Shown one piece after another: positions 20,060-30,990 of a stretch of DNA of 64,000 nucleotides. Source of the DNA: Anaeramoeba flamelloides (taxonomy: Eukaryota; Metamonada; Anaeramoebidae); NCBI GenBank assembly GCA_027625915.1, contig JANTQA010000012.1, positions 16,454,501 to 16,518,500 of the forward strand, in the 5' to 3' direction. Under the pieces are notes generated by a model, which was given only the letters and a program-made list of their open reading frames with translations, did not search any database and was not told where the DNA came from. Position 1 is the stretch's first letter, and the number at the start of each line of letters is the position of its first letter. Position numbers and translations under genes: made by a program.

Positions 20060-22479
20060 TTATTTTTCAAATATTAAAAGTATAAACAACAAGTTTCTTT
20101 CATTTAAAACCTTTATTTGATATTTTTTTATTTATTAGAATTGTTAATTTGAATTCGTTTAGATTTGTTGGAAGATATTATTAAATTTAGGAATAATAAG
20201 TAAAGTCTATCAATGCATTTAATACATGGATTTATTAACAACCCACTGAAATGATTAAGGTTGGGTTATTAATTATTGATTATAAATCATCAAATTAAAA
20301 TCATTTCTTTTGATTATAAATTGAACTTTCCCGGAAATTTTTAAAAAAGTATTTAAGATGAATTTTTAATTTAATGGTTTTATTGTTTTTCTCAGATTTT
20401 TTTGTTAAATAAATTGAAATGATTTGATTCAACTATTTCTTTGTATTAAAAATTATATTTTTTTTAAATTTTTAAATATTTGTATTCTTTTTTTTGAAAT
20501 TAAGTAGATTTTTTATAATTGGGGAATTCCAAAACTTATTGGTTTTATTTTTAAAAACTGTATTTTTATATACACACTTTACAATGACAAAAAATTCGAA
20601 TCTTCTTTCAAAGAATTTTTTTGAAATAATTTGGCAAGTATTTTGTATTTTCAACTTTTTGAAAATTGGAAAAATGGATCAAACTTTTTAAAATACAAAC
20701 GATAATTTCTGAAAATAGCATTAAAAGTATGCAAGATGTTATAGTAATCATATTTTAACACCATTATTCAATTTCAAGATTGAAGTAAAATTTTTTTGTA
20801 TTTGATATTAAATTGACTTGAAGATTTTCTTTAGTTTAATATTACCTTAAAATAATTATGGGTTGGATAAATCTATTTTTGATTACACAATTATTTTATG
20901 AAAAAGTAGAAATACAATATTTTACCCTATTAAAACTTAACCTTAAAAAAATTTTTTTATTTTCAATTTTAAATATAAAATATCAAAATTTGGGATAATT
21001 TCGAATTTTGTGATTTTTAACTCGCTTATAACAGTAATTTAGAATTGATAAAACACAGTGGTGGCTAAATTGGCCGATGAGAAAGAAAAATTAAAAAGTT
21101 GAAAAAGTTGAGATTCCAATTTGTTTTTTCAAATTGTAATTAAAATATAGCATCTTCTTTTTAACTTTTAGAATGAATGCTTACAAGGTTATTTGGTTTG
21201 TATTTTGAAATTTGGTTTGTTAAGGTGAGCCAATTTGTTTAAAGAATTACATTTTTTTCTTTGAAAAATATTTTCAATTTTTAAAACTTCAATTAAAAAC
21301 AATTTTAAAGATAAAGTATCTAGATGCAAATGCTTTTTCAAATTTTTAGTTTGTGTTCAATTATGAAGGAGTTGGTGATTGTTCTCAAAAATTGAATTTA
21401 ATTTTTACAATAAAATTTTCTTTTTATTCCAAAAAAAAGTGGAATGGTATTTGGACAGAGATATCAAAAAAAAATAAGTGGGCTGTTCACATTTGTTGGT
21501 TATTATTTCCTTAGTGAGAGAATTATAATTTACTTTAAATAGTCTTTTTCACCCATTTCAATGATTATTGGGTTTTTAATAAAAAAAAAAATGTTTATTT
21601 TAATCATTTTTTTTAATTATTAAAAAAAATATACTAATTTTTAATTATTGTATTAAGTTATAAAAAATCAAAATATATATTTAGATTTTTAATTGGTATG
21701 ATTTTTTTTTTTTTTGCTTTCTTGAGAGAAAATTTATCTTCAAAATTAATAATATAACAATTACAAAGGTTTATCATGAAATATAAAAAACATATGGAAA
21801 ATTAAAAATATTAAAAAAAAAAAAAGAGTTTAATTATTTCTAATTGAGTTATAATGGTTGAAATAGATTAAAAATTAAATTAAGAAATGGAATACAAATA
21901 AACGAGATTATTCAAAAAAAATACAGTGATTGGTCCGTAAAAAGATATTCTTTTGGAGATTTTATTTTTAAATCTCAAGAAGAAATTATTTTTTTGTAAA
22001 ATAGAGAAAAACTTTATGTAATATGTGTTTCAAAAATTTTCTAATTTTCAAACTGAATTATAAAATTTTTGGGATCTATCAAAAATTTCAGAAAACAGCT
22101 GAAAATCAAAAATACTCTAAAATTTTAAACCCTACTTAAAAACACGTTTTAATCAAGATACCTAGAAAACTCTAGTGTTTACACACTCTGTTTAATGACA
22201 AAATTGGAATTTGATCAAAAAAAAATTGTTTTTTATGTTGAAAAAACTAAAATGTGAAAAATTGATGATTTTGGGGAATAGTATTCAGCCCATTTTATGT
22301 GATTGGAATTGGTTTCTTAAGATGTATACAACTTTTCGGATCATTACTAAATGGTATGAAGCCAAGAGAGAAAAGTTCTATGCAAGGAAAATTTCTAATT
22401 GTGTATTATTACTCATAATTTTTTAATCTTGAATGCAATCAAAAAATACCGGAGTGATATCTAATCTGCATATACTTTA
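20060..22479. other. Non-coding AT-rich stretch
   Basis: No gene can be supported. A small frame at 22211-22426 (MILGNSIQPILCDWNW region) has somewhat less simple composition, but I recognise nothing in it. Confidence 0.4.
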
Positions 22480-23045
22480 CCTGCCAAATTTTACCCAAGC
22501 CAAACTTTATTTACCCACCCCCATAAAATATATTGTATAAATCTAACACAACACAATCAGAACCCATATCAATATACTGCCCAACACAACACACCAAGCA
22601 CAGCTCTTACTACTACCCTGACATACACACACCCAAACAAGTGCTAACAGACTCAAATATACTCATAAGATAAAAAAAAAAAAAAAAAAAAACAATTTTA
22701 TTTTCAGAGGGTTTAAAGTCGATAATTCAAATAAAATAACAAATATTGGTCTTTAAGTAAAATTACTATATTACCATAAACGTTTATCACTGAACACTGC
22801 GATTTCTAAAAAGTTCTTCAAAGGGTGTTTTTAAGTTGGTTAAAAATTTTATGGTATTTTCGATTTTGGGGTATATTTTTCTGGAATATTTCAAACACCC
22901 AATTTTTCGTCATAATTTGAAAAATTATTATTTACTTATCAATAATATTTTATTATTATCACTATTTCAGTATTTTCAAATTTTTTTCAGTGACAAAAAT
23001 AATAAAATTATTACATTAGTTTCCGAATATTATCAGGTAAAAATT
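22480..23045. repeat. C-rich repeat shared with 52490-53170
   Basis: The stretch 22490-22665 is nearly free of G on this strand and rich in CA, ACC and CACACA, standing out from its surroundings. It ends ACTCAAATATACTCA before poly-A. The same ACTCAAATATACTCAAAAG, then CAGAGGGGTT-like and AATTCAAACACCC blocks, recur in order at 52570-52830. Confidence 0.6.
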
Positions 23046-23046
23046 A

Positions 23047-23669
23047 AACATCATTTCAAAAATTGTGAATCCATGAAATGATAAATTGAAATATATATAT
23101 ATGCATATATATCTTTTAATTTTTAAGAACGGCAAATAATTAAATCTGATTTGTAATTCACTTTTAAATCATTCTAAACTTATATTAACCTGATATTTTA
23201 AAAATGAAAAAAAAAACAAAACCAAAAACTAAAAAAAAGTGAGTCACAATTTCTTCCGAGCATTACATATTTTTTTATTACTGAACTCTCACTGAAAAAA
23301 AGTTAACAATAATATTTTTTGCTAATAATTAAATTCATTTTAAAAAACATTACATCTTCTCAATTTTCCTAGTGATTATTTGTCTTTTCGAAGATCTCTT
23401 TTTTTTTTCCACATGATCTTTTGCAAAAAAAAAAGTATCAAAAAAAAAATAGAAATTAAAAAAAGAAGAATAAAAAAAAAAGAAAAAGAAAAATTTGAAA
23501 TTGCAAAACTAAAATGAAAAACAAAAGAATAACAAAAATTTTCAAAATTAGAAAAAATGATTCTGATCCAAAAATTTAAAAATATTTTTTTGATAAGAAT
23601 ACTGTAATGAAACCTCAAAGCAACTTCCATTAACATTAGAAAGTGAGTCAAAAATTTTGAAATTTAGTT
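23047..23669. mobile_element. TA-flanked mariner-type element, ~624 bp family, copy 2
   Basis: TA at 23045-23046 and 23670-23671; ends AACATCATTTCAAAAATTGT and (reverse-complemented) AACTAAATTTCAAAATTTTT. It is 623 bp, in opposite orientation to 16236-16859, and shares GATTATTTGTCTTTTCGAAG and AATGATTCTGATCCAAAAAT. Confidence 0.75.
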
Positions 23670-23671
23670 TA

Positions 23672-24244
23672 GAATTTTTTCAATTTGTATATCAAATTCC
23701 TAGTACTAATTTTATGAATAGTGTAGATTGGATTTTAAAAAAAGAACAAAAAAAAAAAATAATAAATAAAGTTGATTATCAATTATAAGGTAATGAAAGA
23801 TTTTATTAAATTGAAACCTCGTGACAATTTTAGTATATTTTTGACAAATAATCCATAGTAAAAAAAAAAAAAAAATGTTTTCCATGTTTTTGATATCTCT
23901 AAAATTAACTAAAAATGTTTACAAGAGTAAGTAAAAATTGAAAACCCAAATCAATAAAGCATTTATTATTATTATTTCATCCATAATTATGATACAACCA
24001 TTAATTAATCGCCTTTTTGAAGATAATTCAGTTAATGGATAAAATTGATAAATCTGACAAAAGTTTCTTTTAATTTCTTTTTATTTTTAACAATATTAAA
24101 AATTGTACAAATTCAAATAGATAGGAAAAATTTTTATTTTATTTCTCAATACACAGATCTTGCGAAATTCAAAGAAATCTCAAAAAAGACATTGCATTGT
24201 CAATCAAAAAAATTTTAAAATTCACTAAATTAAATTTTACATAA
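23672..24244. other. Non-coding AT-rich stretch
   Basis: Nothing is recognisable here apart from poly-A runs and a short ATT microsatellite near 23965. Confidence 0.4.
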
Positions 24245-24440
24245 GTTCAACTTCAATGGTCAGTCTATTCTCGATCCGACAGAAGTCCGACAATAACAAA
24301 GACTGTCGGGTATGTACTTATGTTGAACCTACAAGGGTCCAATAGAGTGTCAATGCTTTACATTACATTGTCATCTATATCAGGGTATCCGGTCGAGTGG
24401 TGTGATCAAAATTGCATCGGCATGTTTCTGACATTTTGAA
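24245..24440. other. GC-enriched island with hairpin, function unknown
   Basis: About 190 bp of clearly higher complexity and G+C than its surroundings, 70 bp beyond the 3' end of the minus-strand BTB frame. CCGACAG at 24277-24283 pairs with CTGTCGG at 24304-24310. GTTCAAC near 24244-24250 pairs with GTTGAAC near 24324-24330 outside it. One plus frame is open for about 65 codons without an ATG start. It could be a structured RNA, a coding remnant or a foreign fragment. I recognise no known RNA or protein. Confidence 0.4.
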
Positions 24441-24511
24441 AAATGATAGAGGAATCATGTTTGTAATTTTTTTTTTTTTTAAATCCCAAGAGCTGTAGAC
24501 CTTAAGAGATA

Positions 24512-25597
24512 TTATAAATTAAAATTAATTTCCCATTTATTTGATATTTGTATAAGTTGTTCTTTTATTTTTTGATCATTCTTTGAAAAATTTTTCTGAA
24601 ATTCATCCATATATAGAAAATAAATCACATTCTTTAAAACAGTATATCCAATGTTAGGGATTTTGATTTTATATTCTTCAAGATTTTGTTTTTTTTTTTC
24701 GATTTCTTTTTCTTCGTTAAAAATTTGATAAAAATAATTTGATCTGCATTTTAATATAATTTTATGAATCTTTATTTCCTTTTCCTTTTCTTTAATATTT
24801 AATATTAATTTCAAGTCTTTTGATTTTTCGTTTTGAAACATACTTTTATGATCTTTAAAAATATCACGTGTATTAATGTTATATCCAAATTTTTTTAATA
24901 AATTGTCTTCAAATTTCTTGGAGAAACCACCAAATTCTGGTAATTTATCTGTATACAGCCATTTAATTAAATAGAAAATATCAATTGAATCTTTTTTATC
25001 TTGTTCTAATTTCTTTATTAAAGTGTTTATTTTTATTATTCTAATTCTACCAATTCTAAATTTCGAGATTTCTAAATGATTATCAATAAAAATTTTTAAT
25101 CCATTATCTTGAGATGATGCACTATTATTTACATTATTTTTATAATAATTTTTATAATTTTGTCTTAATTTTTTGCCAGGTAAATTATTTTCGTATTCAA
25201 TAATTTTATCATTTAATATTTTTTCATATTTTGTTATAGGTTCTTTCCCTTTTATTTCATTTGCATTTTTATTGGTTTGTTCAAAATATTTTTTGTAAAT
25301 TATTTCCTTATATAAACCAATTATATAATAATATTTTGTCTTGTTGTTATCTGTTTTAATAAAAAAGTTCTTGAAATTAAATAAATCAAAATTAAAAATA
25401 ATTTCTTCTCCCTTATTTAAGATTTCAAAACCATTTCTATGACCTTTTTTTGATGAATAAGGGAAATTAAAACAAAGTCTTGGGATTTTTTTTGTATTAA
25501 AAAATGAACTGTTTTGAAATTTGTTTCTGGTTTCAAGGTGATTGATATGTATACTAAAGTCATATTCTTTTTCAGATTTTTTTTTTTTGAGGTTCAA
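24512..25597 (-). CDS. BTB-domain frame
   Basis: A 361-codon frame ending in a BTB/POZ domain, a protein-protein interaction fold used in dimerisation and often in cullin-3 ubiquitin ligases. The domain lies at about residues 258-358: DLKLIL, then IKIHKIILKCRSNYFYQIF, and the end helix region VLKNVIYFLYMDEF. Before it, IFYLIKWLYTDKLPEF (207-222) looks like the tail of another BTB fold, so this may be a tandem-BTB protein as in some amoeboid protists. The rest is lysine/asparagine-rich. The frame overlaps the preceding NTPase frame by 26 bases in a different phase. It has no ATG before residue 253, so how it is translated is not evident. Codon use is extremely A/T-ending, like the rest of this cluster. 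Confidence 0.65.
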   Translation of the reverse strand: MNLKKKKSEKEYDFSIHINHLETRNKFQNSSFFNTKKIPRLCFNFPYSSKKGHRNGFEILNKGEEIIFNFDLFNFKNFFIKTDNNKTKYYYIIGLYKEIIYKKYFEQTNKNANEIKGKEPITKYEKILNDKIIEYENNLPGKKLRQNYKNYYKNNVNNSASSQDNGLKIFIDNHLEISKFRIGRIRIIKINTLIKKLEQDKKDSIDIFYLIKWLYTDKLPEFGGFSKKFEDNLLKKFGYNINTRDIFKDHKSMFQNEKSKDLKLILNIKEKEKEIKIHKIILKCRSNYFYQIFNEEKEIEKKKQNLEEYKIKIPNIGYTVLKNVIYFLYMDEFQKNFSKNDQKIKEQLIQISNKWEINFNL

Positions 25598-27760
25598 TTT
25601 TCAGAAATTGATGTTTAAAATTAGTAGTTTCAATATTATCATAACTTGTTTTAGAATCTAATACTTTAGTATATAATTTTGCACCAATTACAATAAAACA
25701 ATCATTTCCTAAAGGAATTATTGCATCGCATCTCATATTATTACTTGGTAAATAATAAGTTTGTTCTTTATTATTTTGATTAGAAAATTGTTCAGATTCA
25801 TATGTTTCTAATTCTTCATTTAATTTTTTAATAATTTTAAAATCATTCATTGTTATAACATTCTTCTTCTTCCTCCTCTTCTTCTTCGTCTTCTTCTTCT
25901 TCTCCCCAACATTATCATCATCATTAGTTTTTTGAATTTCAAAATTTGAAAAAATATGTTTAATATTGAATTTTTTTTTTTCCATCCAATCTGGTAAATT
26001 TATTTTTTCATTATTTTTATTTTTTAAATTTTTTAAAAAGGGTAATTCACTAATTTTTAATCCATTAAATTTTAATAATTGAAGTGCAATTAAATATTCA
26101 AAGACTTTACCATTTGAAAGTTTATGAATGCTATTTGGTTCCCATAAATCGAGAATATAATCTTTACATAATGCTGGTATTGAATAATGATTTGATAAAA
26201 ATTTTAATTGATAATAATCATAAGCTTTATAAAAATAATTCGAATTAGGTTGTAATTTAAGATAAAAAAATCCTTGATCCAAAATTTTTACTATATTTTT
26301 ATTTGCAACATCAATTTTAATTTCTGAATTTCTTTTGATTAAAAATTGATAAACAATTTCTTTTAATATATTTTCAACTGGTTTTAAATTTGAATAAATT
26401 TTTATTTTTTTCATTTTATCATTAAAATCTTTTTTTGCAAATGCATCGGTTTCTTTTAATTTGTTAATTAAAATTTGATTTTTATTAAAATCAGATTCTT
26501 CTTTTCTTTTCTTTGTTTTTTTCTTTGTAATTTGATTTAGTAAGATCATTTGCTTTAATAAAAATTCTAAAAATCTACAAGAAATTCTTGTTCTACCAGA
26601 GAATTTATTACATATTTGTTTAATTAATTTCTGATCAGCATTTTTTAAATTAAGATAATGTTTAAGAAAATTTCCAACATCTTTTGGAAAAAAAGGATTA
26701 AAATCACAACATATTTTATATTTTTCATTTTGAGATAATTCTTTTTCTATTTTATAACTTGCTGATTCCAGAATTTTCCGATCATTTAATGATAATGCAG
26801 TTCCAGAAATAATTAATTTGAATGTATTTTTATATTTTTCACATAGATAAAAAAGAATATAAACTATTGGTTTAATAATTCCTCTTTTTTCGTTGGTCTC
26901 TTTTGAAAGGATAGTTGAGTTTTCATTTGTTTTTACTAATGTATTTGCTTCTTCTAATGCAATTATAATTGGTTTTTCTTTATTAAATGTTTGGTTATTA
27001 TTTTCGAACATTATATGCCTAATAAATGACTCAGAATCAAAATCGTATTTGCAAAGTTCCTCAAATAAATCTTCACATTTTTGATTTCCTGCATTTAATT
27101 GCCATTGAAAAAATTCATTTGGTTTTAAATTTCCATTTGTTAGTTTTAAAAAATGATATAAATATAATAATTTGACTGAAATTAAACCTAAAATCATTTT
27201 ATTTGTATACTTTCTCACAAGGTAATCCATGCAAATTTCGTTAATTGTAAAGATTCCTTTTTCAATTTTCAATTTCCATCTTTTTAAATGTTCTTTTAAT
27301 CCTTCACAAACTTGTGGATCTTTCAATTGGCTTATGTATCCTTTATTATGGATAAATTCCTGAATATAAAACATACATCTAGTAAATGATTTATCAAGGG
27401 CTTTATCACCTATACCGCACCCAATTAAATAAAGAACAAATTGATGATGACTAAGTTCATAAATACTTTGAGTTTTCCCACATCCTGAAACACCAATTAA
27501 GATTAATTGATTAATTTTTTTTAATTCTTCATTTAAATTTGGATTTTTATTTTTAATGAGATAATTTCCTAAAGTAAAATCAATGAAATTATCTGAATCT
27601 TGAGAATTGTTTAATTGAAAATTTGCTTTATATTTATTAAATAGATAATAATTTTTATAAAATTGATTCAACACATTTTTTTGAGTATTTGATATTTTGT
27701 TTAGATCTGTTTCATCTGGAAACTTTGTTTTTTCAATAAATTCTAAAGCGTGTTTATAAA
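25572..27760 (-). CDS. RHS/Crinkler-like P-loop NTPase with nuclease-like C-terminus
   Basis: The frame contains Walker A GVSGCGKT (residues 61-68, counted from 27674), Walker B IIIALEEA (236-243), a sensor-like LIISGTALSL (287-296) and a GRTRISCRFLEFLL block near 365. This order is typical of the STAND-like NTPases in RHS/Crinkler (RHSP) proteins. These are found in trypanosomes, oomycetes, fungi and other protists and are linked to transposons and secreted effectors. The C-terminal ~170 residues (GKVFEYLIALQLLKF; MRCDAIIPLGNDCFIVIG) look like the restriction-endonuclease-fold module these proteins carry. I make no claim about activity. The frame is open upstream to a poly-A tract with no ATG. 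An AG at 27762-27761 fits phase with a donor at 28154, so a short first exon at 28302-28155 is likely. It looks whole. Very low G+C. Confidence 0.6.
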
Positions 27761-27879
27761 CTTTTTTTTTTTTTTTTTTTTTTTTGAATTAACAAAATAA
27801 TAGAAAGATAAAAAAGAATAAACAAGAGGAAATTTCATTTTCAGAAATATAAATATTGAAAATTAGATCTGAAAAACAG

Positions 27880-27918
<39 letters not shown>
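27880..27918. repeat. A39 homopolymer
   Basis: A run of 39 A on the plus strand within the proposed NTPase intron. A T24 run lies at 27762-27785 just before the acceptor. Confidence 0.9.
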
Positions 27919-27921
<3 letters not shown>

Positions 27922-28154
27922 ACTTTCTTGTATTTGTAATTTTTTTTTTTCAAAATTCGGGCGAAATGAGGATACTATTCACAAATTTAATTTTTAAAAT
28001 TTTTAAAAAATCGAACGGATACAAATAAATAAAAAAAAAACCTAACAGAGTGAAAAAAGAATAAAGAAGAGGAAAGTGTATTTTTAGAAAAATAAATATT
28101 GAAAATTAGATAGAAAAACCAAAAGATTTTAAAAAAAAAAAAAATTATTATTAC

Positions 28155-28302
28155 ATTCGTTCTGTCTGAAAATCTCAAATCGTTGTTCAAGAGAATTTTT
28201 GTTTGTAATTTGTTCCATACTGTTGTTATTTATTGAGTGATCGTAAATATTATTTCCTCTACCCAAATTCATATCACCAATTTTTGTTTTTAAGGTAAAC
28301 AT
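28155..28302 (-). CDS. Probable first exon of the P-loop NTPase gene
   Basis: An ATG at 28302 opens MFTLKTKIGDMNLGRGNNIY and runs through SLEQRFEIFRQNE to a donor GTAATA at 28154. The exon ends after one base of a codon, and the acceptor at 27762-27761 supplies the remaining two, so the frame continues into the NTPase. The intron would be 394 bp and includes a 39-base A run (27880-27918). The ATG lies only seven bases beyond the stop of the coiled-coil frame, too close for a separate promoter. Confidence 0.45.
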
Positions 28303-28309
28303 ATTTGAA

Positions 28310-28813
28310 TTAATTTTTTGTTCTTTGTTTTTCAATTCTTTGGTTTTGTTTGTCAATTTGTAGGTTTTGTTTTTTGATGCGTTTGTTTTGTTTGTCAATT
28401 TGTTGGTTTTGTTCTTGGATTTGTTGGTTTTGTTCTTTGATCTGTTCGTTTAGTTCTTTGATTGAATTTAATAAAAAGATTTTTATTTGAATATTCTCTA
28501 TTTCTTGTTCTGTTAGATTTGAATTTTTATTGTCTTCTAATTTTGCTGTTAATTTCTCGACCGTATTTAGAATTTTAATTTTCAGACTCGATTTTTTATT
28601 TAATTCTTTTAGTTCCTTTCTCGTTTCATCGAGTTCTTCTTCCGTCCTCTTACGTACTTGGATCATTCCATCTCGTTCATCTTCGAACTTGGTTCTTCTT
28701 TTTTTCTGATGGTCAAGCTCTTCTTCAAGCTTGGTTCTTCTTGATTCCATTTGTTCTCTTGCTTTGATCATTTTCTTTAATTCAAAATCGGGTTCATTGT
28801 TTTTAAATTCCAT
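28310..28813 (-). CDS. Coiled-coil protein frame
   Basis: A frame of about 167 codons from the ATG at 28813. It is charged and helical throughout (KMIKAREQMESRRTKLEEEL, ERDGMIQVRKRTEEELDETR). It finishes in a strict heptad array, IKEQNQQIQEQNQQIDKQNK and so on, encoded by 21-bp DNA repeats. It reads as a dimerising coiled coil with no enzymatic motif. It is followed at once by the NTPase gene on the same strand and could belong to the same transcription unit. I do not recognise a named family. Confidence 0.5.
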   Translation of the reverse strand: MEFKNNEPDFELKKMIKAREQMESRRTKLEEELDHQKKRRTKFEDERDGMIQVRKRTEEELDETRKELKELNKKSSLKIKILNTVEKLTAKLEDNKNSNLTEQEIENIQIKIFLLNSIKELNEQIKEQNQQIQEQNQQIDKQNKRIKKQNLQIDKQNQRIEKQRTKN

Positions 28814-28831
28814 TTGTTTTGATTCTCTCAA

Positions 28832-29186
28832 AATTTTCCAAAATAATTAATTGAGTGTGAAATTGAAAGTAACGGAGAAAGAGAAAGAATAAAGAATAAG
28901 TTGAAAATTGTCAAGTTAAAATTGAAAAAAGTGAAAAACTGAAAAAAATTAAAAACAAAAAAAGTAAAGACAGTACCAATTTCTCTGTTTCGCTTCCAAA
29001 ATCATAATATCAAAATTCACCTTTCTTTTATTTGAAATCTGTTTTAAGGACAACTTTTGTAATTTAACAATATACCTCAACAGAATTTGTTTCCATCCCA
29101 TTTAAAACATATAATTCACATCTTTGAAATATTCTCCAATTTGGTTCATAATTTCATTTTATGTAATTTTTTAAATGAAAAATTAA
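28832..29186. other. 5' flank of the coiled-coil/NTPase cluster
   Basis: This is purine-rich then AT-rich non-coding sequence upstream of the minus-strand cluster, which presumably holds its promoter. No element can be named. Confidence 0.35.
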
Positions 29187-30310
29187 GGGAGCAGTCATTT
29201 TTGAAAATAAAATGAAATCTTCTAAAGATCTTGAAAAAAAATTTTTTTTTGTAATTTGTGTTTCGGCTTATGAAATGGATGAGCTAAACCTCTTTTAAAC
29301 AATTTATTGATTTGGGTCTCTTTTTTGAAATTCAAAATTTACATGTTTCCAATATAAAACCAAAAAAAAGTAACTTATTATTTTGTTTAACAAAAAAGTT
29401 AATTCTTGAAAATGGGAAAACAAATTTTTCGTTTTATGTTGGAAAGTATTGATTTCGAAAGCAAATTTTTTATTTGGTTTTTTTTTCTTTAATTAATATT
29501 TCAAATCAAATCTTAGCCAATAAAATTAAATGATATATAGGTGATTCAATAAATGAATATTTGGTAGAAGCTTAACTACAGTTTATCAAGTAAATTGAGA
29601 TCTATTAAGCAAAAAAATTTTTTCTTTAAGGTTTTGAAAAAGTTGTTTTCTAATTTTCAAAAATGAAAAAAAAATGCAAAATAATTTTCAATTTTGGAAC
29701 AATTTTTTTAACAAATTATTTGGTCTTATTCACAAGAATCCTTAATAAAATTTAATTCATTTTTGGCAGAAAAAAAATAATTTTGAATTTTGAGGATAAA
29801 ATTACTTAATTCCCAAATATCTTCAAGAAAATTTTTGTCTGAAAAATCGAACTTTGTCTTAATACAAAACAAAATTTCAGAGTAAAATTTTTACATGACT
29901 TTAAAAATTTGATTATTATAACTACTATTCTTAAAAAAATACAATTATTTTTTAATTTGTTGAATATATTAATTTTTTTGGTTAACCAAAAGTTTCATCT
30001 CAAAATAGAAAAAAAATCTATATATTAATATTACTGGTAACAAAGAAATGCTATAGTATAATAATGATCAAAATTTCAATAAACTGGGGTAAAAAATAGA
30101 TAAATTGTGAGAAAAAAAAAGAATTTAATAGTTTTCTTTATTAGAAAAAACGGAAAAAAAACAATTGATCTCACTAAACTAATTTTCTTATATGGCTTTC
30201 TTAGTCGATCAGAAATTTTTGACACTTGGAATCTATAAAATTTGTAAGTAGAGAATACCACCAACAACATATTTAAAAATTTTGTCTTGTTTTCGTGAAA
30301 GACTAGTCCC
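29187..30310. mobile_element. Possible old TTAA transposon
   Basis: TTAA at 29183-29186 is followed by GGGAGCAGTC, and GACTAGTCCC at 30301-30310 is followed by TTAA at 30311-30314. The right end is identical to that of the 930 bp family; the left is two mismatches away. The interiors could not be aligned, so this may be a different family or a chance pairing of two half-elements. Confidence 0.4.
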
Positions 30311-30679
30311 TTAAGATTAAATTTTGAGAGACATGAACTCGAACACCTTATGGAGGAATGTGAAAATGAAAAAGAAAATAATCTCGATTTTTTAAAATTA
30401 ATCACACCCTAAATAAACAACTTTAAAGCTAAATCGTTGTATTGTAAATATTTTTTTTTCATTGGATTGCTTTGAATTGTACTTTTTCTGCACAAAAATT
30501 TATCCGTTTCACTTCTACTATGAAATATTATGAGACAAAGAAATTGACTGTCACTTATAAAATTGTGTTTTTTGAAATATAAAATTCAATTTCAATCATA
30601 AGAGAAAAATTTCAACTTCTCTTACTTCATTAGAGTTATTGTTTTTGATTGTAAAAACCAAGTCAAAAAATATATTTTC

Positions 30680-30990
30680 TCAAGAATTGAGATCACAGAA
30701 ATCACAGATAACACTGAAATCACAGAAACCATAGAAACTTAAATGTATTTTTCGATTTTTGTTTTTAAATTGTAAAAAGCCTGGGATTTTAACAATTTTG
30801 TAAATTGAAGATCCACATTAATGTAATTTTTTTAATTAATTTGTTTGTCAATCTCAAAACCAAAGGAAAAAAAAAATGGATAACTTTTTTTTTAATCTTG
30901 TATTATAAATTTTATAGATTATGATGAGTTTTAATAACCCTTTGACGGTTTGTTGTAGCAAATAAAATTTCAGAATAGAAAATTAATTTA
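30680..30990 (+). repeat. Repeat shared with 57935-58225
   Basis: It begins with imperfect ATCACAGAA units (30691-30730) and continues with ACCATAGAAA, TATTTTTCGAT, TTTTTTTAATCTTRTATTATAAAT and a CCCTTT...GTTTG block. These recur in the same order at 57935-58225. ATCACAGAA units also occur at 35684-35703. Ends are undefined. Confidence 0.5.
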
